DNA from: Roseibium sp. Sym1
GTDB taxonomy: Bacteria; Pseudomonadota; Alphaproteobacteria; Rhizobiales; Stappiaceae
Assembly: GCF_027359675.1 (NCBI RefSeq)
Contig: NZ_CP114787.1
Coordinates: 62,001 to 126,000, forward strand
DNA length: 64,000 nucleotides
Reading direction: 5' to 3'
Shown: piece by piece, positions 53,341 to 63,989 of the stretch
Position numbering within the stretch: the stretch's first letter is position 1
Layout: the number at the start of each line of letters is the position of its first letter
The notes under the pieces: model-generated
What the model was told of the DNA's origin: nothing
Database searches by the model: none
What the model saw: only the letters and a program-made list of their open reading frames with translations
Translations under genes and position numbers: made by a program

Positions 53341-54555
53341 TCAGGCGCGCAGCAACTCTTCGGCGATGATGATCTTGCGCACCTCGCTGGTGCCGGCGCC
53401 GATCTCCAGAAGCTTGTTGGCGCGATAGAGCCGGTTGATCTCGGTGTCCTGCATGTAGCCGGAACCGCCGTGGATGTGGCAGGCCTCGGTCACCGCCTTG
53501 TTGAAAGCCTCGCCGGCGTAAAGACAGGCCGCCGCGGTCAGCTTGTGGATCTGGCCGCGGCCGCCGGCGCCCTTGGGCAGGCCGACGCAGGCCGCCAGTA
53601 CCCGGTGGCCGAAGGCGCGGGCGGTCTCTAGCTCGATATAAATCTCGGCCAGTTTCGACTGCACCATCTGAAAGCTTGCGATTGGCTTGCCGAACTGTTC
53701 GCGGAGCTTGGCGTATTCCAGGCCCAGCTCCAGGGCGCGTTCCGCCATGCCGACGCAGACCGAGGCGACCATGGCACGTTCCAGGTCCAGTCCGCTCATC
53801 ACGATCGATACGCCGCTGTTTTCGGCGCCGACCAAGGCCGAGGCCGGCACCCGGCAATCCTCGAACAGCAATTCCCCGGTGGGCGAGCCGCGGAACCCCA
53901 TCTTGTCCAGCTTCTGCGCCACCTTGAAGCCGGGATTATCCGTCTCGACGACGAACGCGGAAATTCCCTTGGCGCCCCTCGACTTGTCGGTCTTGGCATA
54001 GAGCAGGATCACGTCGGCGATCGGGCCGTTGGTGATGTAGATCTTCGAGCCGTTGATGACATAGTCGCCGCCGTCTTTCCGCGCTGTCGTCGCCATCGAA
54101 CCCAGCGCATCGGAACCCGCGCCGGGTTCGGTGAGGCCAAGGGCTCCAACCAGTTCGCCCGAGCACAGGCCGGGAACGTATTTCTTTAACTGCTCTTCCG
54201 ACCCGTTGCGCAGGATGTTGTTAAGGCACAGGTTGTCATGCGCCCCGTGCGACAGCCCGACGGCCGGGTTCCATTTCGAAATCACCTGAGATACCAGTGC
54301 TTGGGTGAATTCGTCCTGACCTGATCCCCCCAATTCTTCTGGGGCGGTGACGCCCAGAAGCCCAAGTTCGCCCATCTGTTTGAATAGATCCTCGGGCCAC
54401 CATTCTTCCGCATCCATTCTTTCCTGCAGCGGATGAAGCAGCTCGCGCGAAACGCGGTCCACATGGTCGACGATTTGACGCTGTTCTTCTGTCAGCGAGT
54501 AATTGGCCTTTATGGCCTCTAGCTCGGCCAACTCCGGCCCTGCCTGAACACTCAT
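53341..54555 (-). CDS. Isovaleryl-CoA-dehydrogenase-like acyl-CoA dehydrogenase
   Basis: 404 residues from ATG 54555, which has GGAGG seven bases upstream. Motifs mirror the downstream paralogue (VGLSHGAHDNLCLNNILRNG, LGLTEPGAGSDALGSMATTA, SGLDLERAMVAS, EIGAGTSEVRKIII). It is the first gene of the leftward operon at hub 3 and probably oxidises a branched acyl-CoA, as do isovaleryl-CoA or citronellyl-CoA dehydrogenases. Confidence 0.88.
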   Translation of the reverse strand: MSVQAGPELAELEAIKANYSLTEEQRQIVDHVDRVSRELLHPLQERMDAEEWWPEDLFKQMGELGLLGVTAPEELGGSGQDEFTQALVSQVISKWNPAVGLSHGAHDNLCLNNILRNGSEEQLKKYVPGLCSGELVGALGLTEPGAGSDALGSMATTARKDGGDYVINGSKIYITNGPIADVILLYAKTDKSRGAKGISAFVVETDNPGFKVAQKLDKMGFRGSPTGELLFEDCRVPASALVGAENSGVSIVMSGLDLERAMVASVCVGMAERALELGLEYAKLREQFGKPIASFQMVQSKLAEIYIELETARAFGHRVLAACVGLPKGAGGRGQIHKLTAAACLYAGEAFNKAVTEACHIHGGSGYMQDTEINRLYRANKLLEIGAGTSEVRKIIIAEELLRA

Positions 54556-54601
54556 TCCAAATCCTCCCAATCGGCTTGGCAGCTTCCCCTGTTGACCAAA
54601 A

Positions 54602-54617
54602 TCAAACATATGTTAGA
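54602..54617. promoter_or_regulatory. TetR-type operator, site 3 (TCAAAC-N4-GTTAGA)
   Basis: TCAAACATATGTTAGA has one arm identical to sites 1 and 2 and one arm with a single mismatch (TCAAAC for TCTAAC). It lies in the gap between the divergent operons at hub 3, 46 bp from the minus-strand start. Confidence 0.55.
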
Positions 54618-54690
54618 AAATAATTCAAGGCACCGCGTTCATGGTCGAGCGTTGAGTGCGATTGGGTGGTGCGAATGGGGGGCAGGGAAA

Positions 54691-55476
54691 ATGACCGATC
54701 AGGTTGTGCTTTGTCAGAGCGACGGATGCGATATCCGCATCACGATTAACCGTCCCGACCAGCGAAATGCGTTGAACCGGGACGTCGCTGAGGGGATCAT
54801 TGCTGCGATCACAGAGGCGGAGGCCGATCCCGGCTGCCGCGTAATCGTGCTGACGGGGGCGGGCGAACGCGCCTTTTGTGCTGGTGGCGACATCAAGGCG
54901 GGTGCCGATGGTGGCCCGTTTGTGATGGACCCCTCCGAGCCGGGCCACTTTGCCGGTCAGTTGTTCGAGAAAATCGACGCCTGCAAGAAGCCGACGATTG
55001 CGCGAGTCAACGGTGTGGCGATGGGCGCGGGCGCGGGCATCATCTGCGCCTGTGATCTCGCAGTAATGGCCGATCACGCCCGGATTGGAACGCCGGAGGT
55101 AAAGGTGGGCCTGTTTCCCATGACCATTGTGCCGTCGATGATGCGGGTGCTGCCCCGGCGACGGCTGATGGAGATGTTCATCACCGGTGTGCCTCTGACG
55201 GCAGAAGAGGCGCTGCGCTACGATTTGGTGAATTACGTGACAGAGTCGAGCGGCCTGGATGCCAAGGTCGAGGAACTGGTCGCACAGATCACCGCGCAAT
55301 CGCCAACGGCGATCCGGTTGGGGAAATACGCTTGCCACGCAATGACGGACATGACGTATCCACAGCAGATGCGTTTTGCCGAAACGCTACTGCCACGCGT
55401 GGCACAAACGGAGGATGCGCGCGAAGGCTTCGCTGCCTTCATTGGCAAGCGCGCGCCGGAATGGACCGGGCGCTGA
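54691..55476 (+). CDS. Enoyl-CoA hydratase (crotonase family; AtuE/LiuC-like context)
   Basis: 261 residues from ATG 54691. It has IVLTGAGERAFCAGGDIKAG and NGVAMGAGAGIICACDLAVM. The first catalytic Glu position is Gly (GAGAG), the second Glu is kept in RIGTPEVKVGLFP. This one-Glu pattern is frequent in methylglutaconyl-type hydratases. As first gene before an AtuA-like protein and carboxylase subunits, it probably hydrates the carboxylated intermediate. Confidence 0.83.
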   Translation: MTDQVVLCQSDGCDIRITINRPDQRNALNRDVAEGIIAAITEAEADPGCRVIVLTGAGERAFCAGGDIKAGADGGPFVMDPSEPGHFAGQLFEKIDACKKPTIARVNGVAMGAGAGIICACDLAVMADHARIGTPEVKVGLFPMTIVPSMMRVLPRRRLMEMFITGVPLTAEEALRYDLVNYVTESSGLDAKVEELVAQITAQSPTAIRLGKYACHAMTDMTYPQQMRFAETLLPRVAQTEDAREGFAAFIGKRAPEWTGR

Positions 55477-55495
55477 GCGAATTCAGGAGAAAGAA

Positions 55496-57295
55496 ATGCC
55501 GGATCGGAAGTTGCGCATAGGATGCGCGTCCGGCTTCTGGGGCGACACGCCGGAAGCCGTCGGGCAATTGGTGAGCAAGGGTGAGATCGACTATCTGGTG
55601 TTCGATTACCTGGCCGAGGTGACGATGTCGCTGATGGCGCGGGCGCGCGCCAAGACGCCGGAGGCGGGCTTCGCACCGGATTTCATCAAAGCGCTGACGC
55701 CATGGCTGGCCGAGATAAAGGCCAAGGGGATCAAGGTGGTGGCCAATGCCGGCGGGGTGAACCCGCGCGGCTGCCGCAACGCGCTGGCCAGGGCGGCCGA
55801 GGCGGCGGGCGTCAACATCTCTATCGGCGTCGTGCTGGGCGACGACCTTCTGGACCGCGCGGACGAGATCCGCGCCCGCGGCGAGACAGAAATGTTCTCG
55901 GGCGCCGCCTTCCCCGGGGATGTCTGGAGCATGAACGCCTATCTGGGCGCTCGCCCCATCGCGGTGGCGCTGGATGCGGGAGCCGAGATCGTGATCACGG
56001 GGCGCTGCGCCGACAGCGCGGTGGCGCTGGGCCCCTTGATGCATGAATTCGGCTGGAAGGATGACGATTGGGACAAGCTCAGCCAGGGCTCGCTGGCCGG
56101 CCACCTGATCGAATGCGGCCCGCAGGGCACGGGGGGCAACTTCACCGACTGGAGGGACGTGCCCGGCTGGGACGACATGGGCATGCCCATCGTCGAGGTC
56201 TCCGAGGACGGCAGCTTTGTCATGACCAAGACGCCGGACACAGGCGGCCTGGTGGTGCCCGGATCGGTCGGCGAGCAGATGCTCTACGAGATCGGCGATC
56301 CACGCGCCTACCTTCTGCCGGACGTGATCTGCGACTGGTCCGGGGTCACCCTGGAGCAGGTCGGCCCCGACCGGGTGCTGGTCAAGGGCGGCAGGGGGCT
56401 GGGGCGCACCGGCAGCTACAAAGTCTCGGCGACCCATGCCGACGGGTGGCGCGCCATCACTACGCTTACGCTTGCCGCTATCGACGCCCCCGCCAAGGCC
56501 GAGAGGGTTGCCGAGGCAATTCTGACACGCTGCCGCCGGATTTTCCGCGACAGGAACCTCGCTGATTTCCGGCAGGTCAGCGTCGAGGTGCTGGGCGCCG
56601 AGGCCGCCTATGGCGCCAATGCCCGGGCACAGACGCGCGAGGTGGTGCTGAAGATCGGCGCGGTCCATGATGATCGCGACGCGCTGAATATCTTTGCCGG
56701 AGAAATCGCACCGATGGCGATTTCGACCGCGCAGGGTCTGACCGGGTTCTTCGCCGGACGGCCCAAGGTGCAGCCGGTGGTGCGGCTGTTCTCTTTCCTG
56801 ATGGACAAGGTCGATACCCCCCTCGCGGTCGAGGTCGACGGCGCGGGTGTGCCCGTCGCCATCGCTGCCGAGGCGGTGCGCCTCGATCCGCCCGCGGCGC
56901 CGTCGGCGAAAGGCCGCAAGGCCGGTCCGGACGCGGTCAAGGTGCGGCTGGTGGACTTGGCCTGGGGCCGCTCGGGCGACAAGGGGGACATCGCCAATAT
57001 CGGCATCCTGGCGCGCAAGCCGGATTACCTGCCCTATATCCGCACCGCCCTGACCGAAGAGGTGGTGAAGGGCTACTTCGCACACCTCTGCAACGGAGTG
57101 GTCGAGCGTTTCGACCTGCCGGGCAGCAATGCGCTGAACTTCCTGCTGCACGAGTCTCTGGGCGGCGGCGGTATCGCCTCAGTCCGCATCGATCCGCAAG
57201 GCAAGGGCTTCGCGCAGATGCTGCTCGACATCGAAATACCCGTGCCCGCCGATCTGGCCGCGCGCGACGGGCTGCGCCCCGCCAAGAGTGCGTGA
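55496..57295 (+). CDS. AtuA-like acyclic terpene utilisation protein (DUF1446)
   Basis: 599 residues from ATG 55496, with AGGAGA upstream. The N-terminal DUF1446 domain has RIGCASGFWGDTPEAVGQLV, DYLVFDYLAEVTMSLMARAR, KVVANAGGVNPRGC and ITGRCADSAVALGPLMHEFG; the C-terminal ~110 residues (LVDLAWGRSGDKGDIANIGI) form the extra domain of AtuA. AtuA is required for growth on citronellol/geraniol in Pseudomonas, but its reaction is unknown. Its position between a hydratase and an acyl-CoA carboxylase repeats the atu arrangement. Confidence 0.85.
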   Translation: MPDRKLRIGCASGFWGDTPEAVGQLVSKGEIDYLVFDYLAEVTMSLMARARAKTPEAGFAPDFIKALTPWLAEIKAKGIKVVANAGGVNPRGCRNALARAAEAAGVNISIGVVLGDDLLDRADEIRARGETEMFSGAAFPGDVWSMNAYLGARPIAVALDAGAEIVITGRCADSAVALGPLMHEFGWKDDDWDKLSQGSLAGHLIECGPQGTGGNFTDWRDVPGWDDMGMPIVEVSEDGSFVMTKTPDTGGLVVPGSVGEQMLYEIGDPRAYLLPDVICDWSGVTLEQVGPDRVLVKGGRGLGRTGSYKVSATHADGWRAITTLTLAAIDAPAKAERVAEAILTRCRRIFRDRNLADFRQVSVEVLGAEAAYGANARAQTREVVLKIGAVHDDRDALNIFAGEIAPMAISTAQGLTGFFAGRPKVQPVVRLFSFLMDKVDTPLAVEVDGAGVPVAIAAEAVRLDPPAAPSAKGRKAGPDAVKVRLVDLAWGRSGDKGDIANIGILARKPDYLPYIRTALTEEVVKGYFAHLCNGVVERFDLPGSNALNFLLHESLGGGGIASVRIDPQGKGFAQMLLDIEIPVPADLAARDGLRPAKSA

Positions 57296-57305
57296 AAGGA
57301 AAAAA

Positions 57306-58774
<1,469 letters not shown>

Positions 58775-58775
<1 letters not shown>

Positions 58776-59278
58776 TGCGCAGGATATTCCAGGTCGGCGG
58801 CGTTGAAGCCGAATGCTGGCTCATCCATGATGGGAGCCGCTTTATCCTGAACACGCCCGATGGCGCGGTTCCCTGCCAGTTGGAGGCAACGGGGGAACCG
58901 GGCGGCCATGTCCTTCGGGCGCGGGGCGTCGTGCAAGAGCTGCGGCTCGCCGTCGGACCCGATTCGACCTTCGTGCACCTGAACGGTCGGGCCTACGAGA
59001 TTGGGCGGGTCGATCCCGCTCGGCGTCTGGCCGGAAGCGATGGCGGCACAGCAGATGACCGCATCGTGGCGCCGATGCCGGGGGTCGTCGTGTCGGTGGC
59101 GTTCAAACCCGGAGACGCCGTCAAGGAAGGGCAGCCCCTGCTGGTAATCGAAAGCATGAAGCTGGAGACCACCCTGTCCGCGCCGCGCGACGGCGTGATC
59201 GCCGAGATGCCATTTGCTGCCGGCGACAGTTTCGGGCTGAAGGCCGTCCTCGCCCAGTTGGCACCGGAGGAGAAGTGA
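58775..59278 (+). CDS. Biotin carboxyl carrier protein (BT + BCCP domains), separate gene
   Basis: 167 residues from ATG 58775. The N-terminal half is a small beta-rich BT-like domain (EAECWLIHDGSRFILNTPDG). The C-terminal half is the carrier domain with APMPGVVVSVAFKPGDAV and the biotinylation site VIESMKLETT. It normally forms the C-terminus of MCC/AtuF-type alpha subunits. It connects the biotin carboxylase to the carboxyltransferase encoded next. Confidence 0.88.
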
Positions 59279-59280
59279 CC

Positions 59281-60888
59281 ATGCGCCGGATTGAAAGCCA
59301 GATCGACACCAACGCGGCCGACTTCAAGGCCAATTTCGCCGCGATGTCAGAGCGGTTGAAAGAGTTCCATGCCCGCCAGCACGCGGCCCGCTACGAACGC
59401 CCGCAGCGCGACATCGAGCGTCTGGCCCGGCAGAACAAGCTGGGCGTGCGCGAGCGGCTGGAACTGCTGCTGGACCCCGGCACGCCGTTCCTGGAATTCT
59501 CGACCCTTGCCGCCTGCCGCGAATACGATGGCGCGGTACCCGGCGCTGCCGTCGTGACCGGCATCGGCATCGTGCAGGGGCGCGAGGTGGCTATCCACGC
59601 TAACGACGCCAGCGTTAAAGGCGGTGCCTGGTATCCGCATACCGTGAAGAAAATCGTGCGGCTTCTAGATGTGGCGCTGGAAAACCGACTGCCGGTCATC
59701 CATATCTGCGACAGCGCGGGCGGTTTCCTGCCCTTGCAGCACGGCGTCTTTCCCGACCGGTATCTGGGAGGGCGGGTGTTCCGCAACCAGGTCAAGCTGA
59801 GCCAGGCGAATATCCCGCAGATTGCCGTGGTCGGCGGACACTGCACGGCTGGTGGCGCCTATGTTCCGACGCTGAGCGACTACAACATCATCATCGAAGG
59901 CACAGGGGCGATCTTCCTTGGCGGGCCGCCGCTGGTCAAGGCGGCCACCGGCGAGGAGGTAGGCGTTCAGGAACTGGGCGGGGCGGTCATGCACACCTCG
60001 GTTTCGGGCACGGGCGACTATCGCGCCGCGACCGAACAGCACGCCTTTTCACTGGCCCGCGAGATTGTCGGCCAGTGGAAGCGCACGCCGAAAACGATCA
60101 TCGAAACCGCGGCCTTCGAGGAGCCTTACTACGATCCAAAGGAACTCTACGGCATCATTCCCAAGGACCGGAAAACACAGTTCGACATGCGCGAGGTTCT
60201 GGCCCGGATCGTGGACGGTTCGCGCTTTCACGAATACCAGCCGGACTATGGCACCACGATGGTTTGCGGCTTTGCCCATATCTGGGGTTACAAGGTCGGC
60301 ATTCTCGCCAACAACGGGGTGCTGTTCAACGACAGCTCGCTGAAGGCCGCGCATTTCATGCAGCTTTGCAACCAGAACCGCACGCCACTGGTGTTCTTTC
60401 AGAACATCACCGGCTATATGGTCGGCCGCGAATACGAAGAACGCGGCATCGCCAAGGACGGCGCCAAGATGCTGATGGCGCAGGGCGGCTCGGTCGTGCC
60501 GAAGTTTACAGTGATCGCCAATGCCTCTTACGGGGCCGGCAATTACGGCATGTGCGGGCGGGCCTGGGATGCGCGCACGCTGTTCATGTGGCCCCAGGCC
60601 GAAATCGGCGTGATGGGCGCGGATCAGGCCGCCAACACCATGGCGGACGTCAAGATCCGGCAGCTTCAGCGCGAAGGCAAGGAACTGACCGAAGAAGAAA
60701 TCGCCGCGATCCGCGAACCGGTGCTGGAAAAATACAAGCGCGATGTCGAGGCCTATACCTCGACCTCGGAATTGTGGGACGACGGCATCCTCGACCCGGC
60801 CGATACGCGCAATGCGTTGGGCATGTCGATCTCCGCGTCTTTGAACGCGCCGATCGACGAGCCGTATTACGGGATATTCCGGCTGTGA
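59281..60888 (+). CDS. Acyl-CoA carboxylase beta subunit (AtuC/MCC-beta type)
   Basis: 535 residues; ATG 59281 is chosen for its spacing from GGAGGAG, though a GTG at 59275 overlaps the previous stop. Motifs: GTPFLEFSTLAACREYDGAV, CDSAGGFLPLQHGVFPDR, GGHCTAGGAYVPTLSDYN, NITGYMVGREYEERGIAKDG, ANASYGAGNYGMCGRAWDAR and FMWPQAEIGVMGADQAANTM. It is a different branch from the beta subunit at 33353, so the island carries two distinct carboxylases. Confidence 0.9.
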   Translation: MRRIESQIDTNAADFKANFAAMSERLKEFHARQHAARYERPQRDIERLARQNKLGVRERLELLLDPGTPFLEFSTLAACREYDGAVPGAAVVTGIGIVQGREVAIHANDASVKGGAWYPHTVKKIVRLLDVALENRLPVIHICDSAGGFLPLQHGVFPDRYLGGRVFRNQVKLSQANIPQIAVVGGHCTAGGAYVPTLSDYNIIIEGTGAIFLGGPPLVKAATGEEVGVQELGGAVMHTSVSGTGDYRAATEQHAFSLAREIVGQWKRTPKTIIETAAFEEPYYDPKELYGIIPKDRKTQFDMREVLARIVDGSRFHEYQPDYGTTMVCGFAHIWGYKVGILANNGVLFNDSSLKAAHFMQLCNQNRTPLVFFQNITGYMVGREYEERGIAKDGAKMLMAQGGSVVPKFTVIANASYGAGNYGMCGRAWDARTLFMWPQAEIGVMGADQAANTMADVKIRQLQREGKELTEEEIAAIREPVLEKYKRDVEAYTSTSELWDDGILDPADTRNALGMSISASLNAPIDEPYYGIFRL

Positions 60889-60896
60889 GGACCCGG

Positions 60897-60920
60897 GGGG
60901 CGGCACTGTATCGCCGCCCC
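60897..60920 (+). terminator. Hairpin after the carboxylase operon (terminator-like)
   Basis: GGGGCGGC (60897-60904) and GCCGCCCC (60913-60920) form a perfect 8-bp stem with an 8-nt loop, 8 bp after the stop codon. There is no T-run, so intrinsic termination would be weak; it may protect the 3' end or act with Rho. Confidence 0.5.
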
Positions 60921-61089
60921 GACAGAACATGTCCCAAGCGCTTCAGTTGGGCTGGCGCCGTGCCTCCTGGATGGACACGACGTCCGAGGCTGCCATTTCG
61001 GGGCGGTTTGAGCACCTCCCCGAAAATCGGACAGTGACGGAAGCTACGATTTGACGTCTGCTGGTCTCCATGAACGAGGAGATCGGACT

Positions 61090-61383
61090 ATGTCGAAACG
61101 CAGGAACCATGATGCGGGCTTCAAGGCTCGCGTTGCGCTGGAGGCCTTGAAGGGTGAGCGCACGGTGTCGGAACTGGCGGCCGAATACGGCGTGCATCCG
61201 ACGATGATCCATCAATGGAAAAAGGCCTTGCTCGAAGGGGCGCCGGATATCTTTGAACGTGGCGGCAAGAAGAAGGCCGAAGTCGATGAGGCCCAGGTCA
61301 GGGAACTTCACGCCAAGATCGGAGAACTGGCCGTCGCCAACGATTTTTTGTCCAGAAAGCTCAAACCCTGGAGCGGCAAGTGA
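61090..61383 (+). CDS. IS3-family transposase OrfA (HTH)
   Basis: 97 residues from ATG 61090. The HTH is HDAGFKARVALEALKGERTV plus SELAAEYGVHPTMIHQWKKA, followed by a leucine-zipper-like coil (VRELHAKIGELAVANDFLSR). It ends at TGA 61381-61383, overlapping the GTG that can start orfB, as expected for IS3-type elements that use overlapping frames. Confidence 0.88.
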   Translation: MSKRRNHDAGFKARVALEALKGERTVSELAAEYGVHPTMIHQWKKALLEGAPDIFERGGKKKAEVDEAQVRELHAKIGELAVANDFLSRKLKPWSGK

Positions 61384-61764
61384 GGCGCGGGATGATTGAA
61401 CGCAACCACGCCACGCTGTCGATCAGGGCGCAGTGCCGTCTGCTGTCGATCTCGCGGTCCTCGTTCTATTACGAACCGCAGGGCGAGACCGGGATGAACC
61501 CCGCCCTGATGCTCCTGATCGACAGGCAGTTCCTGGAAACACCGTTCTATGGCGTCCGACAGATGACCTGGCACCTGCGGAACGAGGGCCATGCCGTGAA
61601 CCAGAAGCGGATCCGGCGGTTGATGCGGCTTATGCGGTTGATGCCGATCTACCAGAAACCGAACACCAGCAAGCCCGCCAAGGGACACAAGACCTACCCC
61701 TACCTGCTGGGCGGGCTGCGGGTCGAACGGCCCAATCAGGTCTGGTGCGCCGATATCACCTACC
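61380..61764 (+). CDS. IS3-family transposase OrfB, N-terminal part, cut by the intron
   Basis: About 128 residues precede the intron: HATLSIRAQCRLLSISRSSF, FLETPFYGVRQMTWHLRNEG, RRLMRLMRLMPIYQKPNTSK and RPNQVWCADITY, the last containing the first Asp of the DDE integrase core. The intron begins one base into the following codon. If the intron is spliced or the downstream exon is intact, function could be restored at RNA level; the exon is outside the window. Confidence 0.82.
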
Positions 61765-62420
61765 GTGCGCCTCGTCCCGGATGGTCCGGGGTGCATATGA
61801 CTGGAATGCATTGAGAAAGGAGGAATGGAAGATTGCCTTGCCCCCTGCTGCGAGGGGGCATGAGCCCAAGCGGCGGTGACCTGCTGTCAACTGGCAGGGT
61901 GACGTAGCCCGCAGGTAAAGGGGATTGAGGCGAAGCCGTTACGCCGAGATGGTTCCCGAGGCTGAAGTATTGGAAGGTTGAGGAACACGAACCGGTTCAC
62001 CCGCATCTGAGGGCTGGAATGTCGCCTTCGCCTACACGGCTTAACAGGCGGAATGCCGATGGAGCGCTGGACACGTATGTCAGCAGCTCTGAATGCGAGC
62101 ATAGATGAATGCTGCTCGCAGGGCGTCATGGGGAGAATGCAGCCAGACCATGGCATCGGCATCGACTTGCGGAACGCAAGGGAAAAGACTGCGACCGGCA
62201 GCCTCACCAATACGAAGACTGAATAGTCCAGCATATGAACGAGGGAAGGCATGATGGAATGCCCACGATGCTCTGCGTCACAAGGGAGTTGACCCTGATG
62301 TCCATCATGCTGGCGGAGTTCCCGTAGTAATCCGAGGCGGGGAAAGCCTGTCACATGGTGAAGGGGAACAGTTCAATCTTCTTGGAGTGCAAATTAACTG
62401 ACCAAATGGGGTGAAGACCT

Positions 62421-63950
62421 TTGATAATCAGCGAAATGCAGCACAAGCTCGCAACATGGGCCGAGGCTGATCCGAACCGACGGTTCGATCGGCTTCTACG
62501 GCTCATTGCCAATCGGGAATGGCTTGCCGAAGCCGCCCGGATCGTTCTGGCGTCGAGTGGCGCCCGAACTCCGGGCATAGATGGAATAGACAAGCAACGG
62601 ATGCAGGCCGATTTGGATCACCATCTGGCCGACCTGCGGACTGACCTGCTGAAGGGTAGCTATTGCCCGAAGCCGGTCAAGCGGATCTATATCCCGAAAG
62701 CCAATGGCAAGCTACGACCGCTGGGTATACCAACCCTGACAGACCGTATCGTCCAGCGCGCCATGCTGATGGCCATGGAGCCGATCTGGGAGAGCGACTT
62801 CCATCGCCTCTCCTATGGCTTCCGGCCGGAACGCAGCGTGCATCATGCTGTCCGTACCGTGAAGATCCAGCTTCAGGATGGAGCGGATACGACGAGGGGC
62901 CGCTGGATCATCGAAGGTGATCTGGCGAGCTACTTCGACACCGTCCATCACCGGCTGCTTCTTAAATGCGTACGGCGACGGGTGCGGGACGGTCGGTTTG
63001 TCGATCTCCTCTTGCGCATTCTTAAGGCGGGTCATGTCGACCGTGGCCTGTTCTGGGCTGCCAGCGAAGGTGTTCCGCAAGGTGGCGTGCTATCACCGCT
63101 CCTGTCCAACATCATGCTCCATGAGTTCGATGTCTGGCTGGAGGCGAAATACCTGAACCGGAAGGTCCGCAAGGATCGCTGGGCATGGAACTTCGGCATA
63201 CAGCAGGGACGACCCATTACGGTTCGGGAGAACCGGCAATGGAAACCTGCGATTGCCTATTGCCGCTACGCCGATGACTTCGTCGTCATCGTCAAGGGGA
63301 CGAAGGCCCATGCTATGGAGATACGTGAAGAATGCCGGGCCTTTCTGGAGGACCGCCTGAAGTTGACGTTGAATATGGAGAAAACCCATATCACGCACGT
63401 CGATGACGGGTTCGTCTTTCTAGGGCACCGGATCATTCGCAAGCGAGGGTCGAACGGACGCATGTCCGTTGTCACGACGATACCCAGGGAAAAGGCCAAG
63501 GCGTTTGTCCGCAAACTGACCGAGACCCTTTCCGGCAATCATAGTGCCAGTACGGTCGATAAGATCGCCAGCCTGAACCGCCAGCTGGCGGGATGGGCGG
63601 CGTTCTACAAGTTCACCGACTTCAGGGCGTATGTCTTCCGGCGCATCGACCATGTCGTATTCTGGAAAATGGCGCACTGGCTGGGGCATAAATACCGGAG
63701 CCGTATCAAACCCTTGATGCTGAGGTGGTTCAGGCCCCCGGAACCGGGCAAGGCGAAAACCTGGCTCGTTTACGGTCGGAACGAACGTGGCGAGGGCATC
63801 GGAAAAGACTTGAAACGGCTTGTCTCAAGCCCGAAGGCTCAATTCCGTTGGCGCAATCCGGAGGTCAATCCATACATCTTCCGGAGTGAAACCCGCAGCA
63901 CCGTCACCTCGCGCTATCATGATGTTGCCATGGCCATGGGCCAAGATTGA
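62421..63950 (+). CDS. Group II intron reverse transcriptase/maturase
   Basis: 509 residues. RT blocks are clear: KANGKLRPLGIPTLTDRIVQ, SYGFRPERSVHHAVRTVK, IIEGDLASYFDTVHHRLLL, GVPQGGVLSPLLSNIMLHEF and the catalytic YADD in CRYADDFVVIVKG; KTHITHVDDGFVFLGHRI follows. The C-terminal X/maturase part includes LNRQLAGWAAFYKF. No HNH endonuclease domain is present after it, so it is an En-minus type that may target single-stranded or replicating DNA. The protein binds intron RNA for splicing and retrohoming. Confidence 0.92.
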   Translation: MIISEMQHKLATWAEADPNRRFDRLLRLIANREWLAEAARIVLASSGARTPGIDGIDKQRMQADLDHHLADLRTDLLKGSYCPKPVKRIYIPKANGKLRPLGIPTLTDRIVQRAMLMAMEPIWESDFHRLSYGFRPERSVHHAVRTVKIQLQDGADTTRGRWIIEGDLASYFDTVHHRLLLKCVRRRVRDGRFVDLLLRILKAGHVDRGLFWAASEGVPQGGVLSPLLSNIMLHEFDVWLEAKYLNRKVRKDRWAWNFGIQQGRPITVRENRQWKPAIAYCRYADDFVVIVKGTKAHAMEIREECRAFLEDRLKLTLNMEKTHITHVDDGFVFLGHRIIRKRGSNGRMSVVTTIPREKAKAFVRKLTETLSGNHSASTVDKIASLNRQLAGWAAFYKFTDFRAYVFRRIDHVVFWKMAHWLGHKYRSRIKPLMLRWFRPPEPGKAKTWLVYGRNERGEGIGKDLKRLVSSPKAQFRWRNPEVNPYIFRSETRSTVTSRYHDVAMAMGQD

Positions 63951-63955
63951 ATGGA

Positions 63956-63989
63956 GAGCCGTATGCGCTGAAAGGTGCACGTGCGGTTC
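63956..63989 (+). ncRNA. Group II intron domain V
   Basis: GAGCCGTATGCGCTGAAAGG continuing TGCACGTGCGGTTC is a 34-nt hairpin with a GAAA tetraloop (63969-63972) and the conserved GAGCCGTATG/CGTGCGGTTC pairing. It contains the catalytic triad at the base of the stem and matches the bacterial consensus closely, so the ribozyme core seems intact. Confidence 0.9.
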
